Positions 16,884 through 25,504 of a DNA stretch of 64,000 bases are shown one piece after another. A program made the translations under genes and the position numbers. Source of the DNA: HK1 sp965221725. GTDB lineage: Bacteria; Pseudomonadota; Gammaproteobacteria; HK1. The stretch lies in contig OZ244909.1 in the NCBI GenBank assembly GCA_965221725.1, positions 2,728,001-2,792,000 on the forward strand. Direction: 5' to 3'. How positions within the stretch are numbered: position 1 is the first letter of the stretch; each line of letters opens with the position of its first letter. The notes under the pieces were generated by a model. That model ran no database searches. It saw only the letters and a program-made list of their open reading frames with translations, and was not told the origin of the DNA.

Positions 16884-17600
16884 GTGTTCACCCCCGGTGC
16901 CAGCGCGAGAATCCGGGTCGATGACACCGAGTACATGTACTTCGGGTGGTGGGCGCGTCAGACAAATCCAAACAACAGCGCCGGGACATGGACATTCCGT
17001 ACCTTCCACGGGCCGGCGGCGGGTGGCAATCGCTCGACCTCAGATGAGATTGCGGCACTGAGCGGCCCGGTGACCTACAAGGGGACCGCGGCCGGGCAAT
17101 ACTCCTTCTTCCAGCCACTGGGCGGTGGGCATTCGCACTACGGTGAGTTCACCGCCAACGCGACCCTCACGGCGAACTTTACCCTGACCGGCGCTCAGAA
17201 TGACGAAACCGTCTCCGGCACCCTCGACGGGTTCAAGACCTTGGTCGGTGAGGCGCGGACGCCTGTCGACCGCTCGGATTGGGTCGTGACGCTCGGGTCG
17301 AAGAGCATTGTGGGCGGAATCATTCCCTCCGCCGGCGCCAACGCTACAACCTGGTTGACCGACGATAACCCGACTGCTGCCCCGGCGGCCGGGACATGGG
17401 AAGCTGCGTTCTACTCCAACCTACCGGCTGCCAAGCGGGGAGGAACAACCACCCCCGCCGTCAACGAAGAAGACGCGACGCCCACCGGCATCGCCGGCAC
17501 ATTCGAGGCCGAGTACCACAACGTCGGGAAGATGGTCGGAGCCTTCGGCGCGCACAAGGAGTAGCCGGTTCCCCGCGACCGTATCCAGGAGCAATACACG

Positions 17601-17804
17601 ATGGCCACCGAACGCTTCCTGCACATGCGGCTCTCGCGCGAAGACTGCGCGAATCTCGATGCGCTGGTGGACCGGGTGAACCGGGAAGCACCGGGGAAGG
17701 AGCGGCTCGAATGCTGGGTGACGCCGCGGATTCAGACTCAGAGCGACGTGGTGCGGCTCGCGATTGCGGAGGCGTTACTGAGACGGTGCGAGGAGCGCGT
17801 GTAG
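17601..17804 (+). CDS. Small ribbon-helix-helix-like hypothetical protein
   Basis: A 67-residue protein with AGGAG ten bases upstream of its ATG, 36 bases after the lipoprotein stop. The sequence LHMRLSREDCANLDALVDRVN...TQSDVVRLAIAEALLRRC has a short beta strand followed by two helices, the layout of ribbon-helix-helix DNA-binding proteins. It may regulate the lipoprotein pair or be a solitary antitoxin-like protein. No toxin partner is seen. Function is inferred only from predicted fold. Confidence 0.5.
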   Translation: MATERFLHMRLSREDCANLDALVDRVNREAPGKERLECWVTPRIQTQSDVVRLAIAEALLRRCEERV

Positions 17805-17863
17805 GCCGCCGGGCGATGCGTCGCGGGACGGAGAGCGGGAAGTAGAAAGTAGGGAGTAGGTGA

Positions 17864-17887
17864 ACAGGTTTACAGGTTTACAGGTTT
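17864..17887. repeat. Three tandem ACAGGTTT units
   Basis: ACAGGTTT is repeated three times without interruption at 17864-17871, 17872-17879 and 17880-17887 in non-coding DNA. Confidence 0.9.
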
Positions 17888-18007
17888 ACGGAGCGGGTGG
17901 CGGCGTCGCCTCATAAGGATTCGTCACCTCACTGGGATTCAGAGTCTTTCGAGGGCGCTCCCGGCGTCGTCATCCTCTCCACCTTCACCGCGTAGTGAGT
18001 AGATCAG

Positions 18008-18183
18008 CCCGGAAATGTCACCGATTCGCGAAGCGAGGGGGCGGAGATGGCTGGTTTTGCAAGGCGAACGCGAGTCAGGGCGCGCAGGCGTACCCGTAGG
18101 TACGTCGAGCACCTTGGCCGCGTCCAACGCGGCGAAAGCAGTCAGATCCGTACCCGCAGCCGTGAATCGGTGAAATTTCCGGG
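18008..18183 (+). repeat. Full 176-bp inverted-terminus element (MITE/REPIN-like), copy 2
   Basis: The left end CCCGGAAATGTCACCGATTC (18008-18027) and right end GAATCGGTGAAATTTCCGGG (18164-18183) are inverted repeats matching at 19 of 20 positions. The interior is non-coding and includes a small central palindrome GTACCCGTAGGTAC. The reverse complement of 27017-27192 is the same length and matches almost throughout. No transposase is encoded, so it would be non-autonomous. Confidence 0.85.
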
Positions 18184-18542
18184 TTAGGGAGCGGTGTCGG
18201 CGTCTCGCGGGGATGGCTAAAGTGGTCCCCCGGGACGACTCCGACCGACACCGCTCCCTCCCCTTCTCTCGCCGCTTCGGCGGCCTCGGACCTCATGGGA
18301 GAGGCGTCATCATGGCCGACACCTGGTGGTGATTGCATCGCCATGCAAGGGCGACCGCCGGTTGCCCCTGCGGGCGGGCGTCGTGATGACTGGCACCTGG
18401 TGGTGATTGCACCGGCCCCGGCGTGTCTCCCATCGCGCCGGGGCCACCTCTCTACCTCGCAAGCGACGACTTGCATCGAGGACTTTGGGCCGGAGCGACG
18501 GGTTCACCCGGTCAAGTGTGACCAAGGGCCGTGCCGCCGCAT

Positions 18543-19892
18543 TCACCCGGTCAGGTGTGACCAACCCCGCCAGGCGGCGGTGTGCAGCGGTACGTTGTGG
18601 ATTCTGATGATGTCCACGCCCTGGGCGCACAGTTGGAGCGAGGCGCCGAGGGTCGCGAGGTCCCTGGCTGCCTCGTCCTCGCCCGCGAAGCTCTTGATGA
18701 AGGACTTGCGCGAATGGCCCACCAGTACGCGCAGTCCGTGACGACGCAGCGTCCCCGCGCGTCGCAGCAGCCGCAACGACTGAAGTCGGTTCTTGCCGAA
18801 GCCGATCCCCGGGTCGAAGATGATCCGCTCCAGGTCGATTCCCTGCGCATCCCACGTTTCCATTCGCTGACGCAGCCATTGCTCGACGCCGTCGTACGGG
18901 TCGCGATCGACGGGCAGCGTCACCCGCGGATCGGCCGGCAAGGTGACGTGGTGCATCGCGACCCAGTCCCGGCCGCTGTCTCTCGCCAGCGCGAGCATGG
19001 CGGGGGAGGTCAGCCCGCCGACATCGTTGATGATGTCCACTCCGAGCGCCAGGCCCTTCTCCGCCACCTCGGGATGGCGGGTGTCGAGACTCAGGAGGGG
19101 GCGCAGCCGGTGGCCTGCCGATCGCTCGATCAGTTGCTCCAGCACCGGCCCGACCCGAGACCATTCGGTGGCGGGGTCCACCGGGGTGGCGCCGGGTCGC
19201 GTCGATTCCCCCCCGACATCGAGGATGTGGGCGCCGGCTCCGACCATGACCGCGACATGGGACTCGACCCGTGCTCGGTCAGCGAGCCGGCCACCGTCGG
19301 CGTCCGGTCGGACGGTTGTGTGTTCATGCCGAGCACCGATCCGCGTCCGGTCAGCGAGCCGGCCACCGTCGGAGAACGAGTCCGGGGTGACGTTCACGAT
19401 GCCCATCCACAGCGGGATGGGGTCCTTGAGCGTCATCGACCATTCGAGCACCGTGCGTTCGCCGCGGCCCGGGATCGTGAGCCGGGGCGCAAGCGCCGCC
19501 AGCGGCGTCAGCACGAAGCTGCGGCGTGTGAGATCGCGGTGGGGAATGGTCAGCCGCGGCGTCTCGATCCGTTCGCGACCCCACAGCAGGATGTCGACGT
19601 CGATGGGTCGGGGCGACCAGCGTGACGCCCGGTGCCGCCCGAAAGCCTGCTCGATCTCGTCGATCCGGGCACGGAGCGGCTCGGGGCCGCAACGCACCGT
19701 GCATTCGAGCACGAGGTTGAGGTACGGCCGGTTCCACTCCGGGGGCGCCGAGTCGGGGAGCAGGGCGGGCGATTCGACGACCGGCGAGACCCGCACCACA
19801 GCGGTCCCGCCGGTATCGAGCGCATCGATGGCCCGCGACAGGTGCTCGCGCCGATCCCCGAGGTTCGAGCCCAGCCCCAGATAGACCCGCAT
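18543..19892 (-). CDS. Bifunctional HPPK-dihydropteroate synthase (FolK-FolP fusion)
   Basis: A 449-residue fusion of two consecutive folate enzymes. Residues 1 to about 150 are 6-hydroxymethyl-dihydropterin pyrophosphokinase: YLGLGSNLGDR, RWSPRPIDVDILLWG, LTIPHRDLTRRSFVLTPL. Residues from about 155 are dihydropteroate synthase: MGIVNVTPDSFSDGG, ILDVGGESTRPGA, IINDVGG, DPGIGFGKN, LVGHSRKSFI and a closing IIRIHNV. HPPK and DHPS are separate proteins in most gammaproteobacteria. The DHPS loop after SFSDGG is lengthened by a 24-codon duplication. The start is the ATG at 19890-19892, at the conserved N-terminus. The catalytic motifs of both halves are present, so both activities are expected in the cytoplasm. 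Confidence 0.93.
   Translation of the reverse strand: MRVYLGLGSNLGDRREHLSRAIDALDTGGTAVVRVSPVVESPALLPDSAPPEWNRPYLNLVLECTVRCGPEPLRARIDEIEQAFGRHRASRWSPRPIDVDILLWGRERIETPRLTIPHRDLTRRSFVLTPLAALAPRLTIPGRGERTVLEWSMTLKDPIPLWMGIVNVTPDSFSDGGRLADRTRIGARHEHTTVRPDADGGRLADRARVESHVAVMVGAGAHILDVGGESTRPGATPVDPATEWSRVGPVLEQLIERSAGHRLRPLLSLDTRHPEVAEKGLALGVDIINDVGGLTSPAMLALARDSGRDWVAMHHVTLPADPRVTLPVDRDPYDGVEQWLRQRMETWDAQGIDLERIIFDPGIGFGKNRLQSLRLLRRAGTLRRHGLRVLVGHSRKSFIKSFAGEDEAARDLATLGASLQLCAQGVDIIRIHNVPLHTAAWRGWSHLTG
19276..19372. repeat. 25-bp direct repeat marking a 72-bp in-frame duplication inside folP
   Basis: CGGTCAGCGAGCCGGCCACC followed by GTCGG occurs at 19276-19300 and 19348-19372. The 72-base period equals 24 codons and gives GGRLADR twice in the protein, directly after the SFSDGG motif of the synthase domain. 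Confidence 0.9.
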
Positions 19893-20452
19893 GGCTCCGA
19901 CTCCGAACCCGCCGGCTCCCCGAACCGTTGCGCAAAACGTCGACGGCAGTATGTCCGTCAAGCCGGACGCCGACACGTCCGGCGAACCGTTGCCGGTGGG
20001 CTCGGTCGATGCTTCGACAGTGCGTTGCGCGGCCTTGCGCCGTGCCCGCGATCGCCAGCGTCGTCGCTCTCACCAAGCGCCGCCGGAGGCGGTGGAAAGT
20101 GTACACGACACGCCGGCGCCGGAGCGCACATGCCGACGACACTGGCGATGACGCGCAGAACTATCCAGAAGTTCTGACTGACGGCATGTCGGGCGTTCGC
20201 CGATGGCCCACCGCGCGAAGAAATGCTCGGTCGCCGGGCGATGGGGGACGCGGATGCCCGGCAACCGTGACTATCGAATGGCCCCGGTCAATGGCTCCGG
20301 TGAATGGTTCTGGTGAATGGCCGCGGGGCGACACGTCCGGGCCACGAATCGGAAGCCTTTGGCGGATATACTCCCCTCTCCCCGAACGCTTCATCCGGCA
20401 GGCAGCGCGCCCGGGGCCTCCCCGGCCCGTCGGTCGGCCGCGCCAATCGACC
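19893..20452. other. Intergenic region between the divergent folK-folP and HAD genes
   Basis: 560 bases with no gene that I can support. Open frames continue through it but have no family resemblance. It must contain the promoters of both divergent genes, and a 13-bp tandem array lies at 20277-20328. Confidence 0.35.
20277..20328. repeat. Four 13-bp tandem units upstream of the HAD gene
   Basis: AATGGCCCCGGTC, AATGGCTCCGGTG, AATGGTTCTGGTG and AATGGCCGCGGGG follow each other without gaps. The array ends 124 bases before the start codon at 20453 and may lie in the promoter or leader. Confidence 0.8.
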
Positions 20453-21145
20453 ATGTACGTAGCTCTGTTCGATATCGACTCGACGCTTCTGCGCACCCTG
20501 GGAGCCGGACGAGCGGCGCTGGCCGAGGCGTTTCGCGCCGAATTCGACATCGAGCAGTTCGAGGGCGCGATTTCCTTCGCGGGGCGCAGCGACCGGGCCG
20601 TGGTGCGGGAGATCCTCGCGCAGCACGGGATCGAGGACGAGCCCGGCACCTGGCAGCGGCTCGTGCGCGGTTACCTGCAACGGCTCCCCCGGACCCTCGC
20701 CATGCGTCGCGGCGGGTTGCTGCCGGGGGTGCTGCCGCTGCTGCGGGCAATCCGGGCGCGGAGCGATATCGCGATGGGTATCGTCACCGGTAACGTGGCC
20801 GCCGGCGCCCGACTGAAGCTGGAGCACTACGGCATCGATTCGTTCTCCGACTTCGGCGGGTATGGCGACCACCACACCGACCGGGGCGGCATCGCGGCCG
20901 ACGCCCTCAACGCCGCCGACGCATTCCTGCGCGCCGAATACCGCCAGTGCGCAGTGCCCGCACTGACGACGGTGATCGGCGATACGCCGGAGGACGTGCG
21001 GTGCGCACGCGCCATCGCGGCAAGGGCGGTAGCGGTGGCGACAGGCGACTCTTCCCTCACGGAACTGACGGCGGCGGCACCCGACCGGGCATTCGCCGAC
21101 CTCACGGACTGCGACGCCGTCCTCGCCGCCATTACCGCGACCTGA
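20453..21145 (+). CDS. HAD-superfamily phosphatase (Gph-like)
   Basis: A 230-residue haloacid dehalogenase-type hydrolase. Motif I is LFDIDSTLLRT, with a Ser in place of the usual Gly after the second Asp. Motif II is GIVTGN, and motif IV is TTVIGDTPEDVRCARA. The alpha-helical cap lies between about residues 20 and 85. These enzymes dephosphorylate small phosphometabolites; phosphoglycolate phosphatase is the closest pattern, but the substrate is open. The start is the ATG at 20453 (MYVALFDID), where the family begins. The gene is divergent from folK-folP and convergent with the methyltransferase. Confidence 0.85.
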   Translation: MYVALFDIDSTLLRTLGAGRAALAEAFRAEFDIEQFEGAISFAGRSDRAVVREILAQHGIEDEPGTWQRLVRGYLQRLPRTLAMRRGGLLPGVLPLLRAIRARSDIAMGIVTGNVAAGARLKLEHYGIDSFSDFGGYGDHHTDRGGIAADALNAADAFLRAEYRQCAVPALTTVIGDTPEDVRCARAIAARAVAVATGDSSLTELTAAAPDRAFADLTDCDAVLAAITAT

Positions 21146-21157
21146 GTCGCGGAGAGC

Positions 21158-22672
21158 CTAGCCCCGGAGCAGGCAGTGATGCGCCAGCCCTGCGAGCACC
21201 GTCTCGATGCGGTGCGCCTTGATGGGCCCGAGGTGCGAGGTTCGGCTCAGCGCCTCCCGAAGTGCCGCGATGTCGCGGGTTCCATCGAGATACCGGAGCG
21301 CGGCGGCGGCGACGGGGTCGTCGATCTCCACCTGACGGTGGCGCAGGCTGGTGACCCGGGTGCCGCGGGTGATTTCGATGCGCGCCAGTGCGCTGGCGAG
21401 CGGGCGCGCACCGGGTGAAGTCGCCATCGGGGGCTCCCAGGTGTGGAGTTCGACAAAGCCCATGGCATGGTTCGTGGCGAGAAATTCGGCGAACTCGCGT
21501 CTTTCGAGCGGCGTGGGGCGTCCGGTGCGTCCGGCGCGCCGGCGCGCGTCCCGCAGCAGCGGCTCGACCTCGACGCTGGCGGGCCAACGCTCGGCCAGAA
21601 GCATGAGCGCCGCCTTGGCGGCCGAGTCGTCGAGACGCAGATCCGCACCGTCGAGGGTGAGGAAGGTCGCCGTGACGCCGTCGGTGAAGTCTGCGGACGC
21701 GCCGGCGGGACGCACCGAAGATGCGGCGCGCAAGCCGCGCATCGCGTCGAGCTCCCGAACCGGGGCGAGGGTGGCGGCATCACGGCAAAAGAGCGGACAG
21801 CGGTACATCTGACAGACGAGGAAGTCGAGGCACTGCTCGCGCGCGATGCGCCCGCCGCCGAATCGGCGCAACGCCGCCCGGATTGGCTCCGGGTACCGGC
21901 CCGGGTGGACATCCGCCGGCCTCGCCTCGCACAGGTACCGCAGGCCGTGCCGCGCCGCATGTTCGACCACCGTGCGGAAGTGAAACGCCTGGTGGGCCGG
22001 TACGAGATCGTCATGGAAGAGCACGCCGGGCGGATTGCGCTCGATGCGACCCAGTTCGTCTTCCAGGATCCGCCGGTAGGGCGTCCCTTCGGGCTGCGCA
22101 CCGGCAACCTGCCGCACGAACCGCACCGCGTCCTCGCCATGGGCTTCGGGGTCGTCGAACACCGCGAGCCGGAAGCGCATCATGTCGCGGACGAGATTTC
22201 TGAAATGGCCGCCGGGGAGGGCGTTGAAGTTCAGGTAGGCGACCCCGCCCGGCGCGAGATGGCGCGCGAAGGCCGACATCAGCGCGTCGCGCACCGGGGC
22301 CGGGACCCACGAGTACACGCCGTGCGCGATGATGTAGTCGAACTCGCCGAGATCCCCGGGGAGGTCGAGGATGTCGCCCCGCCGCAGCTCAAGGTTGGCA
22401 AGCCCGAGCCCGGTGGCAAGGCTGCGCCCGGCCTCGATGGGTCGGGCCGCGATGTCGATCCCGAGAAACCGGGCGTCGGGAAGTCCGCCGGCCATGGGGA
22501 CGATGTTGCCGCCGGCGCCGCATCCGAGCTCCAGCACCCGGCACCGCTCGACCGGGGCGGGGCTCAGCCCGAGCATCCGGGCGTTGGCCGCCATGCGATC
22601 CGGATGCGAGTGTTCCCACGCGCCGCCGGGGTAGTGAATGCGCTCGTGCAGTGGCGAGTCCGGGTCGGTCAT
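21158..22672 (-). CDS. SAM-dependent methyltransferase with methyltransferase regulatory domain
   Basis: A 504-residue two-domain protein. The N-terminal class I methyltransferase has VLELGCGAGGN (SAM motif I, about residues 46-56), FLGIDIAARPIE, RRGDILDLP and a post-II segment FDYIIAHGVYSWVP. From about residue 220 it carries the alpha/beta domain known as the methyltransferase regulatory domain (YLCEARPADVHPG and CLDFLVCQMYRCPLFCR), and the C-terminus resembles a winged helix. Proteins of this layout often occur beside other genes as stand-alone, uncharacterised methyltransferases; the target is unknown. The start codon is embedded in the first unit of a 41-bp tandem repeat. Confidence 0.85.
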   Translation of the reverse strand: MTDPDSPLHERIHYPGGAWEHSHPDRMAANARMLGLSPAPVERCRVLELGCGAGGNIVPMAGGLPDARFLGIDIAARPIEAGRSLATGLGLANLELRRGDILDLPGDLGEFDYIIAHGVYSWVPAPVRDALMSAFARHLAPGGVAYLNFNALPGGHFRNLVRDMMRFRLAVFDDPEAHGEDAVRFVRQVAGAQPEGTPYRRILEDELGRIERNPPGVLFHDDLVPAHQAFHFRTVVEHAARHGLRYLCEARPADVHPGRYPEPIRAALRRFGGGRIAREQCLDFLVCQMYRCPLFCRDAATLAPVRELDAMRGLRAASSVRPAGASADFTDGVTATFLTLDGADLRLDDSAAKAALMLLAERWPASVEVEPLLRDARRRAGRTGRPTPLERREFAEFLATNHAMGFVELHTWEPPMATSPGARPLASALARIEITRGTRVTSLRHRQVEIDDPVAAAALRYLDGTRDIAALREALSRTSHLGPIKAHRIETVLAGLAHHCLLRG

Positions 22673-22898
22673 CGCGGCTCGCGCCCACTGCGTTGCGCGT
22701 CGCTTGCGTTCATCGCGGCTCGCGCCCGCTCCGTTGTGCGTCGCTTGAGTTCATCGCGGCCCATGCTCGCTCCGTTGCGCGCTCTTCGGCGAGCGCGGCG
22801 GCCCGGCTTTCGAGGTGGGGCCGGTCATCGCGGCCCGTGCCCGCTGCGTTGCGCGTCGCTTGCGTTCATCGTGGCCCGCGGCTCCGTCGCCCGTCGCT
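22669..22898. repeat. 41-bp tandem repeat bridging two genes
   Basis: Units beginning TCATCGCGGCTCGCGCCC start at 22669, 22710, 22751, 22825 and 22866. Units 1, 2 and 4 are 41 bp and end CGTTGCGCGTCGCTTGCGT or nearly so. Unit 3 carries extra bases, and unit 5 is partial and diverged. Unit 1 contains the start codon of the methyltransferase and unit 5 the stop codon of the uracil-DNA glycosylase, so the array fills their whole intergenic space. Confidence 0.85.
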
Positions 22899-23636
22899 CA
22901 CGGCTGTCGTCGGCCGGATCGCGATTCCGGCGTCCGCGAGCGCGCGTTCGAATGCTTCGGCCCATCCGCGGTTGGCGAGCGGGCTCGCGGGGCTCGGATG
23001 CGGGGCGCTGCTCACGGTCACGTCCGTTGCCCCGAGCGCGGCGCGGGCGCGATCGGCGGCGAACCGCCCGATTCCGACCACGTGCCGCGTCCCGAGCGCC
23101 CGCACGACCTGCGCCAGCGCGGCATCGCACGCCTCGTAGAGCGGCGCCCGCTCGGCCGCCGGCAGCTTGTCCGGAGTGCGGTTCCTCCCCGAATCCTCCA
23201 TGAAACAGAGCGGGCAGTAGTTCCAGACGAAGAAGCGCTCGAAAAAGAACTCGGGGGTGCCGAACCGGCTTTGGGCCCACCCCCAGAGCCGGCGTCCGCT
23301 CACCTCGGCGCGCGGGCAGTCGAAGCCGGTGATCGGCCGCTTCGGATGTTCGATGCCCGGCCGCGCGACCCGGTCGCAAATTCCGAGCCAGTCGCGGGTG
23401 ATCCCGACATCGCCGAACGGCACCCCGGTCTGCGCCATTCCGAACGGGCCGGGGTTCATCCCCAGCATCAGGATCGCGGACGATCCGGTGCCGTAGCGCA
23501 CGAGGTACGCCCGGTGCGGTGCCCAGGCGTAGCGCAGGGGGTTGTAGACATGGGTGACCGGAGACGCGAACGCGAGGGCATCCGTTCGGCGGGCGAGGGT
23601 CCTGGCGATGGAGACGATGCGGGGTCGGGAGGGCAT
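22866..23636 (-). CDS. Uracil-DNA glycosylase, SMUG1 type
   Basis: A 256-residue single-strand-selective uracil-DNA glycosylase-like enzyme. The signature ILMLGMNPGPFGMAQTGVPFG (split over about residues 52-75) is that of SMUG1, and the second motif SSAPHPSPASP with His occurs near residue 220. It removes uracil and oxidised pyrimidines from DNA. The start is the ATG at 23634-23636 (MPSRPRIVSIA); the upstream extension is unlike the family. It precedes the methyltransferase in the same direction, with the tandem repeat between them. SMUG1-type enzymes are scattered in bacteria, so horizontal spread is possible. Confidence 0.9.
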   Translation of the reverse strand: MPSRPRIVSIARTLARRTDALAFASPVTHVYNPLRYAWAPHRAYLVRYGTGSSAILMLGMNPGPFGMAQTGVPFGDVGITRDWLGICDRVARPGIEHPKRPITGFDCPRAEVSGRRLWGWAQSRFGTPEFFFERFFVWNYCPLCFMEDSGRNRTPDKLPAAERAPLYEACDAALAQVVRALGTRHVVGIGRFAADRARAALGATDVTVSSAPHPSPASPLANRGWAEAFERALADAGIAIRPTTAVSDGRRSRGPR

Positions 23637-23955
23637 GGATCGATGAGTGGTGAACCGGGCGTCCGCGCTCACGGGCAGCCCCGGAGCCCGGTGCGTGGAT
23701 CGGTCAGGCGTTGCGGCAGTGGGCACAGAGCCCGCTGCGAACGTGCGCACGGCTCGTGACTCGAGTTTCGGGTCTCGCAATGTCTGACATCAAGGCAGGG
23801 AGAGAGTCCGTCTCGGCCCGGCCTGGCCAGCGAATCCCGAAGTTCGAGTCCGGATGTCGCTTGGCGTCGTGCGGAGCACGCCCGGCGCTTTGTTCCGGCG
23901 CGGTACCATACGCCGCGACCCACGTCATCGCCACCAGGGCAGGGAGCGGCAGGCC
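23637..23955. other. Intergenic region, nothing notable
   Basis: 319 bases between the divergent glycosylase and fumarase genes. It should hold both promoters, but I see no clear boxes, repeat or gene. Confidence 0.3.
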
Positions 23956-25347
<1,392 letters not shown>

Positions 25348-25504
25348 CCGGCCGGAGGACCCGGATTCGACCGCACGGTCGCCGCCTTCGGTTGGTAAGC
25401 ACTCGCGCTTCGATCATGGGTTCGAAGGACTCCGGGTGGAACAGGCGGACTCAGGCCGGACCGGGCTCGGGCTCGAGCCGCTCTCCGACCCGATCGCGCC
25501 CCGC

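Larger units (their letters stand above)
14496..17564 (+). pseudogene. Second TbpB-barrel-like lipoprotein gene, disrupted by an ISAs1-family element
   Basis: The 5' part (14496-15652) encodes a lipoprotein signal with lipobox VLIAGC, a Glu/Gln-rich coiled coil (about residues 27-110, EKELEEQVAGLEQEVENL) and part of the mature domain. The 3' part (16895-17564) continues in frame and ends with a TbpB-like barrel (HYGEFTANATLTANFTL, GIAGTFEAEY, MVGAFGAHKE). Removing the insertion and one 11-bp duplication restores an intact 608-residue protein reading GPWVFTPGASARIRV across the junction. In the present state translation from the ATG ends 15 codons into the IS at 15698, so only the N-terminal 385 residues are made. 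The otherwise intact frame indicates a recent insertion. Confidence 0.85.
17805..18542. other. Repeat-rich non-coding region between the small gene and folK-folP
   Basis: 738 bases without a credible gene. In order it holds three 8-bp tandem units (17864-17887), a full 176-bp inverted-terminus element (18008-18183), a roughly 34-bp repeat present twice with a 74-base period (cores 18318-18337 and 18392-18411, CACCTGGTGGTGATTGCA), and the first copy of a 23-bp repeat TTCACCCGGTCAAGTGTGAC (18503-18525) whose second copy (18542-18564) overlaps the folP stop. Confidence 0.6.

Noticed and set aside
17939..18127. Small open frame encoding VLDVPTGTPARPDSRS inside the 176-bp element (also near 27100)
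   Set aside because: The peptide recurs only because the element recurs; it has no ribosome site and its frame is not kept in the deleted and divergent copies.
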